64,000 bases of DNA from Microbacterium sp. Marseille-Q6965 (GCF_946151065.1 NZ_CAMGZA010000001.1:186001-250000); one strand, 5' to 3'; counted from the stretch's first letter, positions 48,544 to 58,839 are shown. The notes: generated by a model from the letters alone, not told the origin. Program-made: numbers and translations.

Positions 48544-49335
48544 TCAGCGCGAGCGGCGGGCGCCGGCGGCCAGGTCGCGGGCGAGCGCGGACAGGCCCGC
48601 CACTCCCCCGTCACGCAGCGCGCGCACGAGCGCCGTGCCGACGATGGCGCCGTCGGCGTACTCGGCGACGCTGGCCACCTGCTCGGGGGTCGAGATGCCG
48701 ATGCCCACGCAGGCGCGTGCGACGCCGCGATCGCGCAGGCGCGCAACGAGCGTGCGCGCGGCGCGATCCAGCTCGGTGCGCTCGCCCGTGATACCCATCG
48801 TCGAGACGGTGTAGACGAAGCCCCGTGAGGCGTCGCGGATCAGGTCGATCCGCGCATCGGTCGAGGTCGGCGCTGCCAGGAACACACGGTCCAGGCCGGC
48901 GCGGTCCGATGCGGCGATCCACTCCGTCGCCGCGTCGGGCGTGATGTCGGGCGTGATGAGGCCGGCACCGCCCGCGGCGGCGAGGTCATCGGCGTAGCGG
49001 TCGACGCCGTACTGCACCACGAGGTTCCAGTACGACATGACGAGCACCGGTGCGCTGACCCGCTCGGTGATGGCGCGCACGAGGCGGAACAGGTCGGGCG
49101 TGCGGAACCCCGCCGCCAGCGCGGCGTTGGTGGCCTCCTGGATGATGGGGCCGTCCATCACCGGGTCGCTGTACGGCGGGCCCAGCTCGATGACGTCCGC
49201 GCCGTTCTCGGCCAGGGCGACGGCCGCCTCGAGCGAGGTGTCGAAGTCGGGGAACCCCGCAGGCAGGTAACCGATGAACGCCGCGCGACCGTCGGCCTTG
49301 GCCGCATCGATCGCGGCCTCGACCGCCGAGCTCAC
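48544..49335 (-). CDS. trpA: Tryptophan synthase alpha chain
   Basis: A 263-residue TIM barrel that splits indole-3-glycerol phosphate. The catalytic acids are in [16 protein letters not shown] and the early strand (GYLPAGFPD); the phosphate loop is [10 protein letters not shown]. In the usual ELGxPxSDP motif this protein has PYSDP. The GTG start overlaps the trpB stop by 4 nt. Confidence 0.96.
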   Translation of the reverse strand: MSSAVEAAIDAAKADGRAAFIGYLPAGFPDFDTSLEAAVALAENGADVIELGPPYSDPVMDGPIIQEATNAALAAGFRTPDLFRLVRAITERVSAPVLVMSYWNLVVQYGVDRYADDLAAAGGAGLITPDITPDAATEWIAASDRAGLDRVFLAAPTSTDARIDLIRDASRGFVYTVSTMGITGERTELDRAARTLVARLRDRGVARACVGIGISTPEQVASVAEYADGAIVGTALVRALRDGGVAGLSALARDLAAGARRSR

Positions 49336-50540
49336 GCGTCCGCTCCCTGGTCGTACAGCCCGAAGTAACGGGCCGCCGTGTCCATGTCCTTGTCCCCGCG
49401 ACCGGAGAGGCACACGGCGAGCACCGCGTCGGGGCCCAGCTCGCGACCGATGCGCAGCGCGCCGGCGAGGGCGTGGGCCGACTCGATCGCCGGAATGATG
49501 CCCTCGGTCCGGCTGAGCAGGCGCAGCGCCTGCATCGCCTCGTCGTCGGTGGCGGGGATGTACGTGGCCCGGCCGATCGACGCGAGCCACGCGTGCTCCG
49601 GGCCGACGCCCGGGTAGTCCAGACCGGCGGAGATGGAGTGCGACTCGACCGTCTGGCCGTCCTCGTCCTGCAGGACGAAGGTGCGCGCCCCGTGCAGCAC
49701 GCCCTCGCGACCGCGCGCGATCGAGGCGGCGTGCCGCGGGGTGTCCACGCCGTCTCCGGCGGCCTCCACGCCGTACAACGCCACCGACTCGTCGTCGATG
49801 AACGCGTCGAACATGCCGATCGCGTTGGATCCGCCACCCACGCAGGCGAGCACGGCGTCCGGCAACCGGCCGATGCGCTCGAGCAGCTGCGCGCGCGCCT
49901 CCTCCGAGATGATCTTCTGGAAGTCGCGCACCATCGCGGGGAACGGGTGCGGGCCGGCGGCCGTTCCGAAGATGTAGTTGGTCGTCTCGACGCTCGCGAC
50001 CCAGTCGCGGTACGCCTCGTTGATGGCGTCCTTCAGGGTGCGCGCCCCGGTCGTGACGGGCACGACCTCGGCACCGAGCAGGCGCATGCGCGCCACGTTC
50101 AGGGCCTGGCGCTCCGTGTCGACCTCGCCCATGTAGATCGTGCAGTCCAGGCCGAACAGGGCCGCGGCGGTGGCGGTCGCCACGCCGTGCTGCCCCGCGC
50201 CGGTCTCGGCGATCACGCGCGTCTTGCCGAGGCGCCGCGTCAGCAGCGCCTGACCGAGCACGTTGTTGATCTTGTGGCTTCCGGTGTGGTTCAGGTCCTC
50301 GCGCTTGAGGAAGATGCGCGCTCCCCCCGCGTGCTCCGCGAACCGCGGCACCTCCGTGAGAGCCGAGGGGCGACCGGCGTAGTCGGTCAGCAGCCCCGCG
50401 AGCTCCGCGCGGAAGGCAGGGTCGGCGATCGCTTCGCGATGCGCGACGTCGAGCTCGTCGATCGCCGCGATGAGCGACTCGGGCATGTAACGCCCGCCGA
50501 ACTCGCCGAAGAACGGCCCGGGCTGCTCGCGCAGGGTCAT
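49332..50540 (-). CDS. trpB: Tryptophan synthase beta chain
   Basis: A 402-residue PLP enzyme joining indole and serine. The Schiff-base lysine is in [15 protein letters not shown], and the phosphate site in [12 protein letters not shown]. Length and blocks ([24 protein letters not shown]) are canonical. It overlaps trpC by 4 nt and trpA by 4 nt. Confidence 0.97.
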   Translation of the reverse strand: MTLREQPGPFFGEFGGRYMPESLIAAIDELDVAHREAIADPAFRAELAGLLTDYAGRPSALTEVPRFAEHAGGARIFLKREDLNHTGSHKINNVLGQALLTRRLGKTRVIAETGAGQHGVATATAAALFGLDCTIYMGEVDTERQALNVARMRLLGAEVVPVTTGARTLKDAINEAYRDWVASVETTNYIFGTAAGPHPFPAMVRDFQKIISEEARAQLLERIGRLPDAVLACVGGGSNAIGMFDAFIDDESVALYGVEAAGDGVDTPRHAASIARGREGVLHGARTFVLQDEDGQTVESHSISAGLDYPGVGPEHAWLASIGRATYIPATDDEAMQALRLLSRTEGIIPAIESAHALAGALRIGRELGPDAVLAVCLSGRGDKDMDTAARYFGLYDQGADA

Positions 50541-51316
50541 GACGCCTCCAGGAAGGATCGAAGGGTGGCGACCGGATCGCCGGTGACGAGCGCCTCGCCG
50601 ATCAGCACGGCGTCGGCGCCCGCGGCGCGATAGTGCGCGACATCGGCCGGTTCGAGCACGGCCGATTCGGCGATCTTCACCGCGTCGGCGGGGATCTTGT
50701 CCACGAGCCGGCCGAAGAGGTCGCGGTCGAGCTCGAAGGTCGACAGGTCACGCGCGTTCACGCCGATCAGGCGCGCGCCCAGCTGCGCCGCGCGGGCGAC
50801 CTCATCGGCCGTGTGCGCCTCGACGAGCGGGGTCATGCCCAGCTCGACGACGAGCGCGTAGAGTCGCTCGAGCACGGGCTGCTCGAGCGCGGCGACGATG
50901 AGCAGGACGAGATCCGCCCCCGCGGCCCTGGCCTCCCACACCTGGTAGGGGGTCGCGACGAAGTCCTTGCGCAGGACGGGCAGCGGCACGGCCGCCTTCA
51001 CCGCCGTCAGGTCGTCGAGCGAGCCCTTGAACCGGCGCTGCTCCGTGAGCACGCTGATCGCCGCGGCGCCGCCGGCCGCATAAAGCGCCGCCTGATGCGC
51101 GGGATCCGGGATCGCCGCGAGATCGCCGCGAGACGGGCTCGCGCGCTTCACCTCGGCGATCACCTTGATCCGGTCGGCGGGCTCGAGGAACGCGAGGGCG
51201 TCACGCGCCGCCGGCTGGGCCAGCGCGGCGCGCTCGATCTCCGCGAGCGGGCGCACGGCCTCGCGGGCCTGGGCGTCCGCGACCGACCCGGCGGTGAGCT
51301 CCGCCAGGAGCGACAT
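50537..51316 (-). CDS. trpC: Indole-3-glycerol phosphate synthase
   Basis: A 259-residue TIM-barrel enzyme closing the indole ring. [22 protein letters not shown] and [14 protein letters not shown] carry the catalytic lysines, glutamate and asparagine; [11 protein letters not shown] is the late glutamate. No TrpF domain is fused. It begins inside the stop codon of the HGxxPAAW gene (ATGA). Confidence 0.96.
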   Translation of the reverse strand: MSLLAELTAGSVADAQAREAVRPLAEIERAALAQPAARDALAFLEPADRIKVIAEVKRASPSRGDLAAIPDPAHQAALYAAGGAAAISVLTEQRRFKGSLDDLTAVKAAVPLPVLRKDFVATPYQVWEARAAGADLVLLIVAALEQPVLERLYALVVELGMTPLVEAHTADEVARAAQLGARLIGVNARDLSTFELDRDLFGRLVDKIPADAVKIAESAVLEPADVAHYRAAGADAVLIGEALVTGDPVATLRSFLEAS

Positions 51317-51546
51317 CAGTGTGCCTTGGCGGAGTGCTTCGGACCGTTCGCGCCGTAGCCGGCCTTCGAGAGGATCCATCCCGCGATGGGGCCGACCACG
51401 AAGAGCACGACCGACGCCCACACGAGCCACATCTCGCCGAGGAACAGCGCCACCGTGCCGATGGCCAGCGCCACCAGCATGATGATCACCGCCGTCCACG
51501 CGGCGGGCGAGTGTCCGTGGCCGGGGTCGGTGAGGGGGTTGCTCAT
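51316..51546 (-). CDS. HGxxPAAW family small membrane protein (DUF6704)
   Basis: A 76-residue protein with the family tag HGHSPAAW at residues 10-17 and two hydrophobic helices (about 18-38 and 42-60). It is found in actinobacterial trp regions directly before trpC. Function unknown; the coupling to trpC by a 1-nt overlap suggests a link with tryptophan synthesis. Confidence 0.85.
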   Translation of the reverse strand: MSNPLTDPGHGHSPAAWTAVIIMLVALAIGTVALFLGEMWLVWASVVLFVVGPIAGWILSKAGYGANGPKHSAKAH

Positions 51547-51621
51547 CTCGTAGGTGCTCCTTCGATGCGTGGGACCGTATCGAGTCTATCGGGCCGTGGC
51601 CGCGCGACCGTTCAGGGCGGT

Positions 51622-52227
51622 TCAGCGCGCGGTCGGGTCCTGGCCGTGGCTCAGGTCGTCCCAGGAGTCGATGGCGTCGAGCGGGCCCTCGGCGGGGCCC
51701 GCGGTCGCCGTCTCGTATCGCCGACCGGTCCGCCGCCAGCGGGCCGCCGTGACCACCACGACGATGCCGCCGAGCACGACGAGCGCCGACGACAGGAGGG
51801 AGAACGCGGGCCACGCCGTCGCATGGATCGAGACGACGAGCTCGCCGACGGCCTGCTCCCCCGCCAGGCCCGTGTGCTCGGTCACGGTCGACGCGACGGC
51901 CGACACCGGCGGCGCGAAGACGATCGGCGCGATCGTGGCGATGAGCAGCACGCCGAGCACGGCCGCCAGCGTCCCGAGCACGTACCGCAACGCGCGTCCC
52001 GCGAGGGCGAGCACGAGCGAGAGCGCCAGCGCTGCCAGCGCCAACGGTTGCAGCACGGGTGAGGCCGCGGCGCCGGGCACAGGCAGGGTCGTCTCTGCCA
52101 GTTCGGCCGACAGCCACGTCTGCGTCGATCCGATCAGCAGCGTCGCGCCGCCCGCAAGCACGAGCAGCACCGAGACCGAACGCCCGCGGCGGGTGGCCCA
52201 GCCGTCGCTCCGTCGCGCGGTGCGCAT
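51622..52227 (-). CDS. TIGR02234 family Trp-region membrane protein
   Basis: A 201-residue membrane protein with four hydrophobic segments and an extracytoplasmic loop carrying LIGSTQTWLSAELAETTLPVPG, the conserved TW-containing block of this family, always seen in actinobacterial trp clusters. Its ATG overlaps the hisI stop by one nt. In related genomes trpE lies between hisI and this gene; here the two touch. Function unknown. Confidence 0.85.
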   Translation of the reverse strand: MRTARRSDGWATRRGRSVSVLLVLAGGATLLIGSTQTWLSAELAETTLPVPGAAASPVLQPLALAALALSLVLALAGRALRYVLGTLAAVLGVLLIATIAPIVFAPPVSAVASTVTEHTGLAGEQAVGELVVSIHATAWPAFSLLSSALVVLGGIVVVVTAARWRRTGRRYETATAGPAEGPLDAIDSWDDLSHGQDPTAR

Positions 52228-52589
52228 CAGGCCCGCCCCGGCAGGAGGTCGCGCTCCTCCGTGTCGAAGCACGTGCGGGTGCCCGTGTGGCAGGCCGGCC
52301 CGGTCTGCTCGACGAGCAGCAGCACCGTGTCGCCGTCGCAATCGATGCGCGCGCCGCGCACCTCCTGCACGTGTCCCGAGGTGTCGCCCTTGCGCCAGTA
52401 CTCTCCGCGCGAGCGCGACCAGTACACGGCCCGGCCGCCGGTGAGCGTGCGCCGCAGGGCCTCCCTGTCCATCCAGGCCAGCATGAGCACCTCACGCGTG
52501 TCGTGCTGCTGCACGATCGCCGGCACGAGGCCATCGGCGTTGAACCGGACCCCGTCCAGCAGGGTCTCCACGTCGCTCTCTGCGTTCAT
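52227..52589 (-). CDS. hisI: Phosphoribosyl-AMP cyclohydrolase
   Basis: A 120-residue enzyme of histidine synthesis. [40 protein letters not shown] (in parts) shows the family blocks, with metal ligands [20 protein letters not shown]. The phosphoribosyl-ATP pyrophosphatase domain is a separate gene (hisE), as usual in actinobacteria. ATG overlaps the hisF stop by 4 nt. Confidence 0.96.
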   Translation of the reverse strand: MNAESDVETLLDGVRFNADGLVPAIVQQHDTREVLMLAWMDREALRRTLTGGRAVYWSRSRGEYWRKGDTSGHVQEVRGARIDCDGDTVLLLVEQTGPACHTGTRTCFDTEERDLLPGRA

Positions 52590-53347
52590 CGGACGGCCAC
52601 CCCCTCGGCGCTCAGTGCCGCCTTCACCTCGCCGACCGTCATCTGGCCGGAGTGGAACACACTCGCCGCGAGCACGGCGTCCGCCCCGGCCCGCACCGCG
52701 GGCGCGAAGTGCGACACGTCGCCGGCCCCTCCCGATGCGATGACCGGCACGCTCGAGAGGTCGCGCATGAGCCCCACGAGCTCCAGGTCGAAGCCCTGCC
52801 GCGTGCCGTCGGCGTCGATCGAGTTGACGAGCAACTCGCCCGCTCCGCGCGCGATGGCCTCCCGCGCCCAATCGAGGGCGTCGAGATCGGTCTCACGCCG
52901 GCCGCCGTGCGTCGTCACGACGAAGCCCGACGGCACACGCGGAGACCGCTTCACATCGAGAGAGAGCACGAGCACCTGCGCGCCGAAGCGGTCGGCGATC
53001 TCCGTGATCAGCTCGGGCCGGCGGATCGCCGCCGAATTGACGCCCACCTTGTCGGCGCCGACCTCCTGAAGGCGCGCGACATCGTCCACGGTGCGGATAC
53101 CGCCGCCCACGGTGAGCGGGATGAACACCTGCTCGGCCGTGCGGCGCACGACGTCATACGTCGTCGCCCGCTCGTCCACCGTCGCGGTGACGTCCAGGAA
53201 GGTGATCTCGTCGGCGCCCTGCTCGAAGTAGCGCCGGGCCAGGTCGACGGGATCGCCCATCTCGCGGAGGTTCTCGAAGTTGACGCCCTTCACCACCCGC
53301 CCCGCCGCGACGTCGAGGCAGGGGATCACCCGCGTCACGACGCCCAT
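52586..53347 (-). CDS. hisF: Imidazole glycerol phosphate synthase subunit HisF
   Basis: A 253-residue cyclase subunit, a beta/alpha barrel. [19 protein letters not shown] carries catalytic Asp, and [19 protein letters not shown] the second; [14 protein letters not shown] is the phosphate loop. Its partner HisH is not in the window. One nt overlaps the hisG stop. Confidence 0.97.
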   Translation of the reverse strand: MGVVTRVIPCLDVAAGRVVKGVNFENLREMGDPVDLARRYFEQGADEITFLDVTATVDERATTYDVVRRTAEQVFIPLTVGGGIRTVDDVARLQEVGADKVGVNSAAIRRPELITEIADRFGAQVLVLSLDVKRSPRVPSGFVVTTHGGRRETDLDALDWAREAIARGAGELLVNSIDADGTRQGFDLELVGLMRDLSSVPVIASGGAGDVSHFAPAVRAGADAVLAASVFHSGQMTVGEVKAALSAEGVAVR

Positions 53348-54186
53348 CACAGCCTCGCGTTGTCGATCGCGGTGACGAGGATCGCGCGCGCTCCGAGCGC
53401 ATACAGGTCGTCCATGACCCGGTTCACGCCCTTGCGCGGCACCATCACGCGCACGGCGACCCACGCGGGATCCCGCAGGGGCGAGACCGTCGGCGACTCG
53501 ATGCCCGACGCGATCTCCGCGGCGCGGTCCAGCAGGTCCGCGGGCAGGTCGTAGTCGACCATGACGTAGCGGCGGGCGACCATCACGCCGCGCAGGCGGC
53601 GCAGCAGCCGATCCGTGCCTTCCGCCTCGGTGGGAGAGGCGATCAGCACGGCCTCCGACTCCAGCAGCACGTCGCCGAAGATCTCCAGGCCCGCCTGGCG
53701 CAGGGTCGTGCCGGTCGAGACGACGTCTGCGACGGCGTCGGCCACGCCGAGCTCGACCGCCGATTCCACGGCGCCGTCGAGGGGGACGATGTCGACCGCG
53801 ATGCCGCGCTCGTCCAGCACGGCGTCGACGAGACCGGGGTATGCGGTGGCGACGCGCACGCCCTCGAGGTCCTCGAGGGAGCGGAACCGGCCGGGTCGAC
53901 CGGCGAAACGGAATGTCGACTCGCCGAAGCCGAGCGCCTCGATCTCGCGCGCGGGCATGCGCGTGTCGAGCAGCAGGTCGCGGCCGGTGATGCCGACGTC
54001 CAGCGCGCCGGAGGCGACGTACGTCGCGATGTCGCGCGGGCGCAGGTAGAAGAACTCGACGTCGTTGGCGGCGTCGATGAGGTGGAGCTGCTTGCTGTCG
54101 CGGCGGGTCGCATAGCCCGCCTCCGCGAGCATGGCGATGGCGGTCTCGGACAGCGAACCCTTGTTGGGGACGGCGATGCGGAGCAT
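53347..54186 (-). CDS. hisG: ATP phosphoribosyltransferase (long form)
   Basis: A 279-residue enzyme starting histidine synthesis. [25 protein letters not shown] and [15 protein letters not shown] (PRPP loop) are present, and the C-terminal ACT-like domain (about 205-279, [20 protein letters not shown] ... ) gives histidine feedback. It follows hisE by 39 nt. Confidence 0.97.
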   Translation of the reverse strand: MLRIAVPNKGSLSETAIAMLAEAGYATRRDSKQLHLIDAANDVEFFYLRPRDIATYVASGALDVGITGRDLLLDTRMPAREIEALGFGESTFRFAGRPGRFRSLEDLEGVRVATAYPGLVDAVLDERGIAVDIVPLDGAVESAVELGVADAVADVVSTGTTLRQAGLEIFGDVLLESEAVLIASPTEAEGTDRLLRRLRGVMVARRYVMVDYDLPADLLDRAAEIASGIESPTVSPLRDPAWVAVRVMVPRKGVNRVMDDLYALGARAILVTAIDNARL

Positions 54187-54225
54187 GGGGTCTTTCGGGT
54201 CGAGGATGACGGTTCCGGGCGCGCC

Positions 54226-54489
54226 TCAGAGATGTCGGTACACGTCCGCGGGCGTCAGGCCCTTGGCGATCATCAGCACCTGCAGGTGGTACAGCAGCTG
54301 CGAGATCTCCTCGGCCGCTTCCTCGTCCGACTGATACTCGGCGGCCATCCAGACCTCGGCCGCCTCCTCGACGATCTTCTTGCCGATCGCATGCACGCCG
54401 GCGTCCAGCTGTCGGACGGTTCCGGATCCCTCCGGCCGCGTCTGGGCCTTCTCGCTCAGCTCCGCGAACAGCTCGTCGAACGTCTTCAC
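54226..54489 (-). CDS. hisE: Phosphoribosyl-ATP pyrophosphatase
   Basis: An 87-residue MazG-like helical enzyme, second step of histidine synthesis. [33 protein letters not shown] (in parts) has the ExxE...ExxD metal motif. Start GTG lies at the expected +1 of its -10 box. Confidence 0.96.
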   Translation of the reverse strand: MKTFDELFAELSEKAQTRPEGSGTVRQLDAGVHAIGKKIVEEAAEVWMAAEYQSDEEAAEEISQLLYHLQVLMIAKGLTPADVYRHL

Positions 54490-54495
54490 CCGTCA

Positions 54496-54501
54496 AGGCT
54501 A
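54496..54501 (-). promoter_or_regulatory. -10 box of the hisEGFI operon (leaderless)
   Basis: TAGCCT on the minus strand ends 6 nt before the GTG of hisE. No leader peptide or attenuator is possible with this start. Confidence 0.6.
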
Positions 54502-54532
54502 CCGGGTCGCGCCGGCCCGGCGGCCCCGGCGG

Positions 54533-55210
54533 TCAGTGCCGGTGCGCGAGGGCGGCGGCGTGACGCAGCCCCGCGATCGCCGCCTCGACGTCGTCGGCGC
54601 CGTAGACGGCCGAGCCGGCCACGAACGTGTCCGCCCCCGCCTCAGCCGCCTGCGCGATCGTGTCGGCGGAGATGCCGCCATCCACCTGCAGCCAGACGTC
54701 CGAGCCGCGGCGCCGCGCCTCGTCGGCGAGCCGGCGGAGCTTGGGCATCTGGTCGGCCCGGAACGACTGTCCTCCGAAGCCGGGCTCGACGGTCATGACG
54801 AGGATCTGGTCGAAGGCGTCCAGGTGCTCGAAGAGCGGCTCCACCGGTGTGTCGGGCTTGACGGCCACACCCGCCCGAGATCCGATCGCGCGAAGGCGCG
54901 CCGCCAGCGCAAGCGCGTCGCGCGCAGCCTCCAGGTGAAACGTCACCGACGCCGCGCCGAGCTCGGCGTAGCCCGGCGCCCAGCGGTCGGGATCCTCGAT
55001 CATGAGATGCACATCGAGCGGCACGGGGCTCGTGTCCTGGATGCGCCGCACCATCTGCGGACCGAACGTCAGGTTGGGGACGAAGTGGTTGTCCATCACG
55101 TCGACGTGCACGAAGTCGGCGGCCACGATGCGGGCCAGCTCCGCCTGCATGTTGGCGAAGTCGGCCGACAGGATGCTCGGATGGATGCGGGGGGCCGAAG
55201 GAAGCGTCAC
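54533..55210 (-). CDS. rpe: Ribulose-phosphate 3-epimerase
   Basis: A 225-residue TIM barrel interconverting ribulose 5-phosphate and xylulose 5-phosphate. IHPSILSADFANM, VHVDVMDNHFVPNLTFGP and MTVEPGFGGQSF carry the metal-binding His/Asp set; VDGGISADTIAQAAEAGADTFVAGSA closes the phosphate site (in parts). GTG start with a -10 box 6 nt upstream. Confidence 0.97.
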   Translation of the reverse strand: MTLPSAPRIHPSILSADFANMQAELARIVAADFVHVDVMDNHFVPNLTFGPQMVRRIQDTSPVPLDVHLMIEDPDRWAPGYAELGAASVTFHLEAARDALALAARLRAIGSRAGVAVKPDTPVEPLFEHLDAFDQILVMTVEPGFGGQSFRADQMPKLRRLADEARRRGSDVWLQVDGGISADTIAQAAEAGADTFVAGSAVYGADDVEAAIAGLRHAAALAHRH

Positions 55211-55216
55211 GCCGCC

Positions 55217-55222
55217 ATTATC
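55217..55222 (-). promoter_or_regulatory. -10 box of rpe (leaderless)
   Basis: GATAAT on the minus strand, spanning the MFS stop region, 6 nt before the GTG of rpe. Confidence 0.5.
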
Positions 55223-56402
55223 CCTGCGCGGGCCGGCGCGGCAGCGCCAGGGCGAGCACGATGACGAGGACGCCGGCGACCGGCACGATCCCCAGACCCG
55301 TCCGAATCGCGCTGGCGTCGGCGATCAGTCCCACGACGGGCGGCGATGCGAGGAAGCCGATCCGCAGCAGCCACGACACGATGGTCAGACCCGTCCCCGG
55401 CCGCAGTCCCGGGATCGCATCGGCCTCGTGCATCGCGGTGGGGATCAGCGTCGCGCATCCCAGCCCCGCCAGCGCGAAGCCCGCGATGGTGACGGGAATG
55501 GTCGGAAACAGCAGCGCGGCGCCGAGTCCCGCCGCGATCAGCAGTCCTCCCGCCTGCGTGACGAACCGCTGACCGAACCGGTCGATCAGCTTGTCCCCCG
55601 CGAACCGCCCCAGTGTCTGAGCGGCAAGGAGCGCGATGTAGCCCCAGGCGGCGACGGTCGTGGCGGCGCCGAGCTCGGTGGACAGGTACACGGCGGCCCA
55701 CGTGCTGCCGGCGTCCTCGGTGAGCGCGCCGGCGATCGCGATGACGACCAGCGCCGCCACGACGAGCACGATGCGGGGGCGCGACCAGTGGTCGGCGCGT
55801 GCCGCTCCGTGATGCTCGGCCAGGTCGTCCCCGTCCGCTCCGGGCAGCGCCAGGCGCAGGGAGAGCACGCCGGCGACCGCGATCACCACCGCGATCACGC
55901 CCAGGTGCCACGCGCGCGGCACGTCGAGCGCGAGCGCTCCCGCGGCCACGAGGCCTCCCGCCACGGCGCCGACCGACCACATGGCATGGAACGAGTTGAT
56001 GATCGAGCGGCCCAGTCGCCGCTGCACCCGCAGCCCGTGCGCGTTCTGACCGACGTCGGTGATGGCGTCGGTGGCGCCCAGCGCGAACAGCGCCGCGGCG
56101 AAGAGAAGCCCCGTCGGGGCCAGCGCGGCCAGCGCCGCGGCGGCGCTGGAGAGCACCATGGCGTAGGCGGCCGTCCGCGCCGAGCCGAACCTCTGCACGA
56201 ACCAGCCCGCGCTGAGCCCGACGACCACGGAGCCCAGCGCCGATGCGGAGATCGCCAAGCCGTAGGACGCGTTGCTCAGGCCGAGCTCGGCCTTGATCTC
56301 CGGAAAGTGCGGTACGAGGTTCGCCAACGTCGCACCGTTGAGGAAGAACCAGGCCGAGACGGCCCAACGCGCCCGCTGCGCCGCGGATTCGGAAGTCGCC
56401 AT
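55218..56402 (-). CDS. MFS transporter
   Basis: A 394-residue permease with about twelve hydrophobic segments; the first half shows the GWFVQRFGSARTA loop and the second GDKLIDRFGQRF, weak forms of the MFS D-R-x-G loop. It resembles fucose/drug-type permeases. ATG 56402 is preferred to 56408 because the -10 box is too close to the latter. It interrupts the usual rsmB-rpe neighbourhood. Substrate unknown. Confidence 0.8.
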   Translation of the reverse strand: MATSESAAQRARWAVSAWFFLNGATLANLVPHFPEIKAELGLSNASYGLAISASALGSVVVGLSAGWFVQRFGSARTAAYAMVLSSAAAALAALAPTGLLFAAALFALGATDAITDVGQNAHGLRVQRRLGRSIINSFHAMWSVGAVAGGLVAAGALALDVPRAWHLGVIAVVIAVAGVLSLRLALPGADGDDLAEHHGAARADHWSRPRIVLVVAALVVIAIAGALTEDAGSTWAAVYLSTELGAATTVAAWGYIALLAAQTLGRFAGDKLIDRFGQRFVTQAGGLLIAAGLGAALLFPTIPVTIAGFALAGLGCATLIPTAMHEADAIPGLRPGTGLTIVSWLLRIGFLASPPVVGLIADASAIRTGLGIVPVAGVLVIVLALALPRRPAQG

Positions 56403-56420
56403 AGACATATGAGCCTATGG
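56399..56420 (-). promoter_or_regulatory. Promoter and inverted repeat of the MFS gene
   Basis: TAGGCT (minus strand, 56417-56412) is the -10. CCATAG (56399-56404) and CTATGG (56415-56420) are inverted arms with 10 nt between and enclose the start of transcription, so this may be an operator. Confidence 0.4.
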
Positions 56421-56461
56421 GCTCCGCCGGCGCCTCCCCCGCGCAGCCGCGGCGGCACGGC

Positions 56462-57922
56462 TCAGCGGCGCCGCAGCAGGGCCAGGAACATCGCGTCGGT
56501 GCCGTGGCGATGCGGCCAGAGCTGGGCATGACGCGCGCCGCTCGCGGGCTCCGGCAGATCGAGCGGGCGTCGCGCGACCGACTGCAGGGCGCCGCGCGCA
56601 TCGAGCTCCTCGGCGGCATCGCCCAACCGCTCGCGGGCCGCCGCGACCACCGCGGCCGTCTCGGCGAGGTGCGGCGAGCACGTCACGTATGCGACCACGC
56701 CGCCGGGCCGCAAGGCGCCGAAGGCCTCGAGAAGCAGCTGCTCCTGCAGCGCCGCAAGCTCGGCCACATCCGACGGCTGCTTGCGCCAGCGCGCCTCCGG
56801 GCGGCGGCGCAGGGCCCCGAGCCCCGTGCATGGCGCGTCGACGAGGATCCGATCGAACTCGCCCGGATGCTCGGCGGCGAGCTCACGCCCGTCGCGCTCG
56901 TGCACCGTCACCTCGAGCGGCACGGCCGCGAGGGCGCGCCGCACCAGACCCGCCCGCGTCGGCACGACCTCGTTGGCCTCGAGCACCGCACCGCCGGCCA
57001 GCGCCTCCGCCGCCAGCAGCGCGGTCTTGCCGCCGGGGCCCGCACACAGGTCCAGCCACCGCTCGCCCGAGCGGATCGGCGTAAGGCGGCTGAGAGCCAG
57101 GGCGACGAGCTGCGAGCCCTCGTCCTGCACGCGCACGCGCCCCTCCGACGCGCGCACGAGCGGCTCGGGATCACCGCCCTCCAAGCGGAAGCCGACGGGC
57201 GAGTAGTCCGCCAGCGGCTCACGCGGCTCGGAAAGGCCCGGCAGCGCGATCATCGACACGCGCGGCGACTCGTTGTCGGCGGCCAGGAGGGCGTCCAGCT
57301 CGGTCTCGCGCCCCTCCGCCGCCAGCGCGCGCCGCAGTGCCCGCACGATCCAGACCGGGTGCGCGCTTGTAAGACCCAGGCGCTCGTCGTCCGAGCGGGC
57401 CGCAGCGCCGATGCGCTCCAGCCACGTGCCAGGTGTGTCGCGCGCCACCCGCCGCAGCACGGCGTTGGCGAACCCCGCCGCTCCCCTGCCGGCGGCCTCG
57501 GCGGCCAGTTCGACCGACTCGTTGACGGCGGCGTGCGAGGCGACCCTCGTCGACATGAGCTGGTGGATCCCGAGCCGCAGCGCGTCGCGGACGGCAGGAT
57601 CGATGTCCGCGGCGTCGCGCTCGGCGGCCGCCGCGAGGATCGCGTCGTACGTGCCGAGGCGCCGCAACGTGCCGTACGTCAGCTCGGTCGCAAGGCCGGC
57701 GTCGGGACCGCTCAGGCGCGCGCGCTCCAGCTCGCGCGGCAGCAGCAGATTCGCATACGCGTCGGTCTCGCTGACCGCGCGCAGCACGCCGAACGCGACG
57801 CGTCGTGCAGCCTGCACCTCGGCACGCCCCCGTGCGTCGCGCCTGCGCTGGGGTGCGCGGCGGGGTGCCGCGGCGCGGCCGCGGTCGCGACGCGGGCCCG
57901 GCCGCGAATCGTCGCCGCTCAT
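56462..57922 (-). CDS. rsmB: 16S rRNA m5C967 methyltransferase RsmB
   Basis: A 486-residue methyltransferase. After a basic N-terminus comes a NusB-like RNA-binding domain (about 45-175), then the SAM domain: LDLCAGPGGKTALLA, DAPCTGLGALRRRPEARWR and YVTCSPHLAET with the two cysteines for release and catalysis. ATG overlaps the fmt stop by 4 nt. Confidence 0.94.
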   Translation of the reverse strand: MSGDDSRPGPRRDRGRAAAPRRAPQRRRDARGRAEVQAARRVAFGVLRAVSETDAYANLLLPRELERARLSGPDAGLATELTYGTLRRLGTYDAILAAAAERDAADIDPAVRDALRLGIHQLMSTRVASHAAVNESVELAAEAAGRGAAGFANAVLRRVARDTPGTWLERIGAAARSDDERLGLTSAHPVWIVRALRRALAAEGRETELDALLAADNESPRVSMIALPGLSEPREPLADYSPVGFRLEGGDPEPLVRASEGRVRVQDEGSQLVALALSRLTPIRSGERWLDLCAGPGGKTALLAAEALAGGAVLEANEVVPTRAGLVRRALAAVPLEVTVHERDGRELAAEHPGEFDRILVDAPCTGLGALRRRPEARWRKQPSDVAELAALQEQLLLEAFGALRPGGVVAYVTCSPHLAETAAVVAAARERLGDAAEELDARGALQSVARRPLDLPEPASGARHAQLWPHRHGTDAMFLALLRRR

Positions 57923-58839
57923 GCGCCCAGCCTCGGCACGGCGCGCAAGCCGCGGAACCAGTCGGCCGCCGCCATCTCGGGGCGGCCGGCGGGCTGCAAC
58001 CGCGTCGCGAGCAGCGGCACGGTGGCGGTGCCGACGAGCACACCGCCCTTCGCCGGGGCGATCTCGCCGGGAGCCAGCGCCGGTGCGTCGGATGGCGCCG
58101 GCGACAGCCCCCGGATCTTGAGCCGCTCCTCGCCGATCGTCGTGAAGGCGCCCGGCTCCGGCGTGACGCCGCGGAACCGGTCGCGCACGTGCTCGGCCGC
58201 CCGCGCCCAGTCGAGCCGCCCGTCCTCGAGCGCCAGCTTGGGCGCGAACGTCGGCTCGCCCTCCTGCGGGCGGGGCATGGCCGCACCGCTGGCGAGAGCG
58301 TCGACCGTGTCGCGCAGCAGCTCGGCCCCGCTGACGCTGAGCGCCTGCAGCAGGTCGCCGGCCGTCGCGTCGGGCGCGATGGCATGCTCCGCCATGCCGA
58401 GGATGTCGCCCGCGTCGAGCTCGGGCACCAGCTGGAAGACCGTCGCGCCCGTCACGGCCTCTCCCGCGATGAGGGCGTGCTGCACGGGCGCTGCACCCCG
58501 CCACCGCGGCAGCAGCGAGAAGTGGAGGTTGATCCACCCCCTCCCGGGGCCCGAGAGCAGCGGCTCGCGCACGAGTCCGCCGTACGCGACGATGACGCCC
58601 AGGTCGGGCTCGTGCGCGAGGATACGTTCGGTCGCCGCGTCGTCGAGCCGGGCCGCCTTGATCACGGGCAATCCCAGCTCCGCCGCGGCGCGCCCCACCG
58701 GCGAGGGCGCGAGCACGCGCTTGCGCCCGAGCGGCGCGTCGGGGCGCGTGACGACGGCGGCGATCTCGTGGCCCGAGGAGTGCAGCGCGCGCAGCGACGG
58801 CACCGCGGCTTCCGGGGTGCCGGCGAAGATCAGCCTCAT
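57919..58839 (-). CDS. fmt: Methionyl-tRNA formyltransferase
   Basis: A 306-residue enzyme formylating the initiator tRNA. LIFAGTPEAAVPSL begins the fold, and INLHFSLLPRWRGAAPVQ with ELDAGDILG supplies the catalytic Asn, His and Asp. A C-terminal OB domain completes it. It lies 44 nt after priA on the same strand. Confidence 0.97.
   Translation of the reverse strand: MRLIFAGTPEAAVPSLRALHSSGHEIAAVVTRPDAPLGRKRVLAPSPVGRAAAELGLPVIKAARLDDAATERILAHEPDLGVIVAYGGLVREPLLSGPGRGWINLHFSLLPRWRGAAPVQHALIAGEAVTGATVFQLVPELDAGDILGMAEHAIAPDATAGDLLQALSVSGAELLRDTVDALASGAAMPRPQEGEPTFAPKLALEDGRLDWARAAEHVRDRFRGVTPEPGAFTTIGEERLKIRGLSPAPSDAPALAPGEIAPAKGGVLVGTATVPLLATRLQPAGRPEMAAADWFRGLRAVPRLGA

Noticed and set aside
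51547-51621. Trp attenuator or leader peptide
   Set aside because: The gap before the HGxxPAAW gene has no run of tryptophan codons and no terminator/antiterminator pair.
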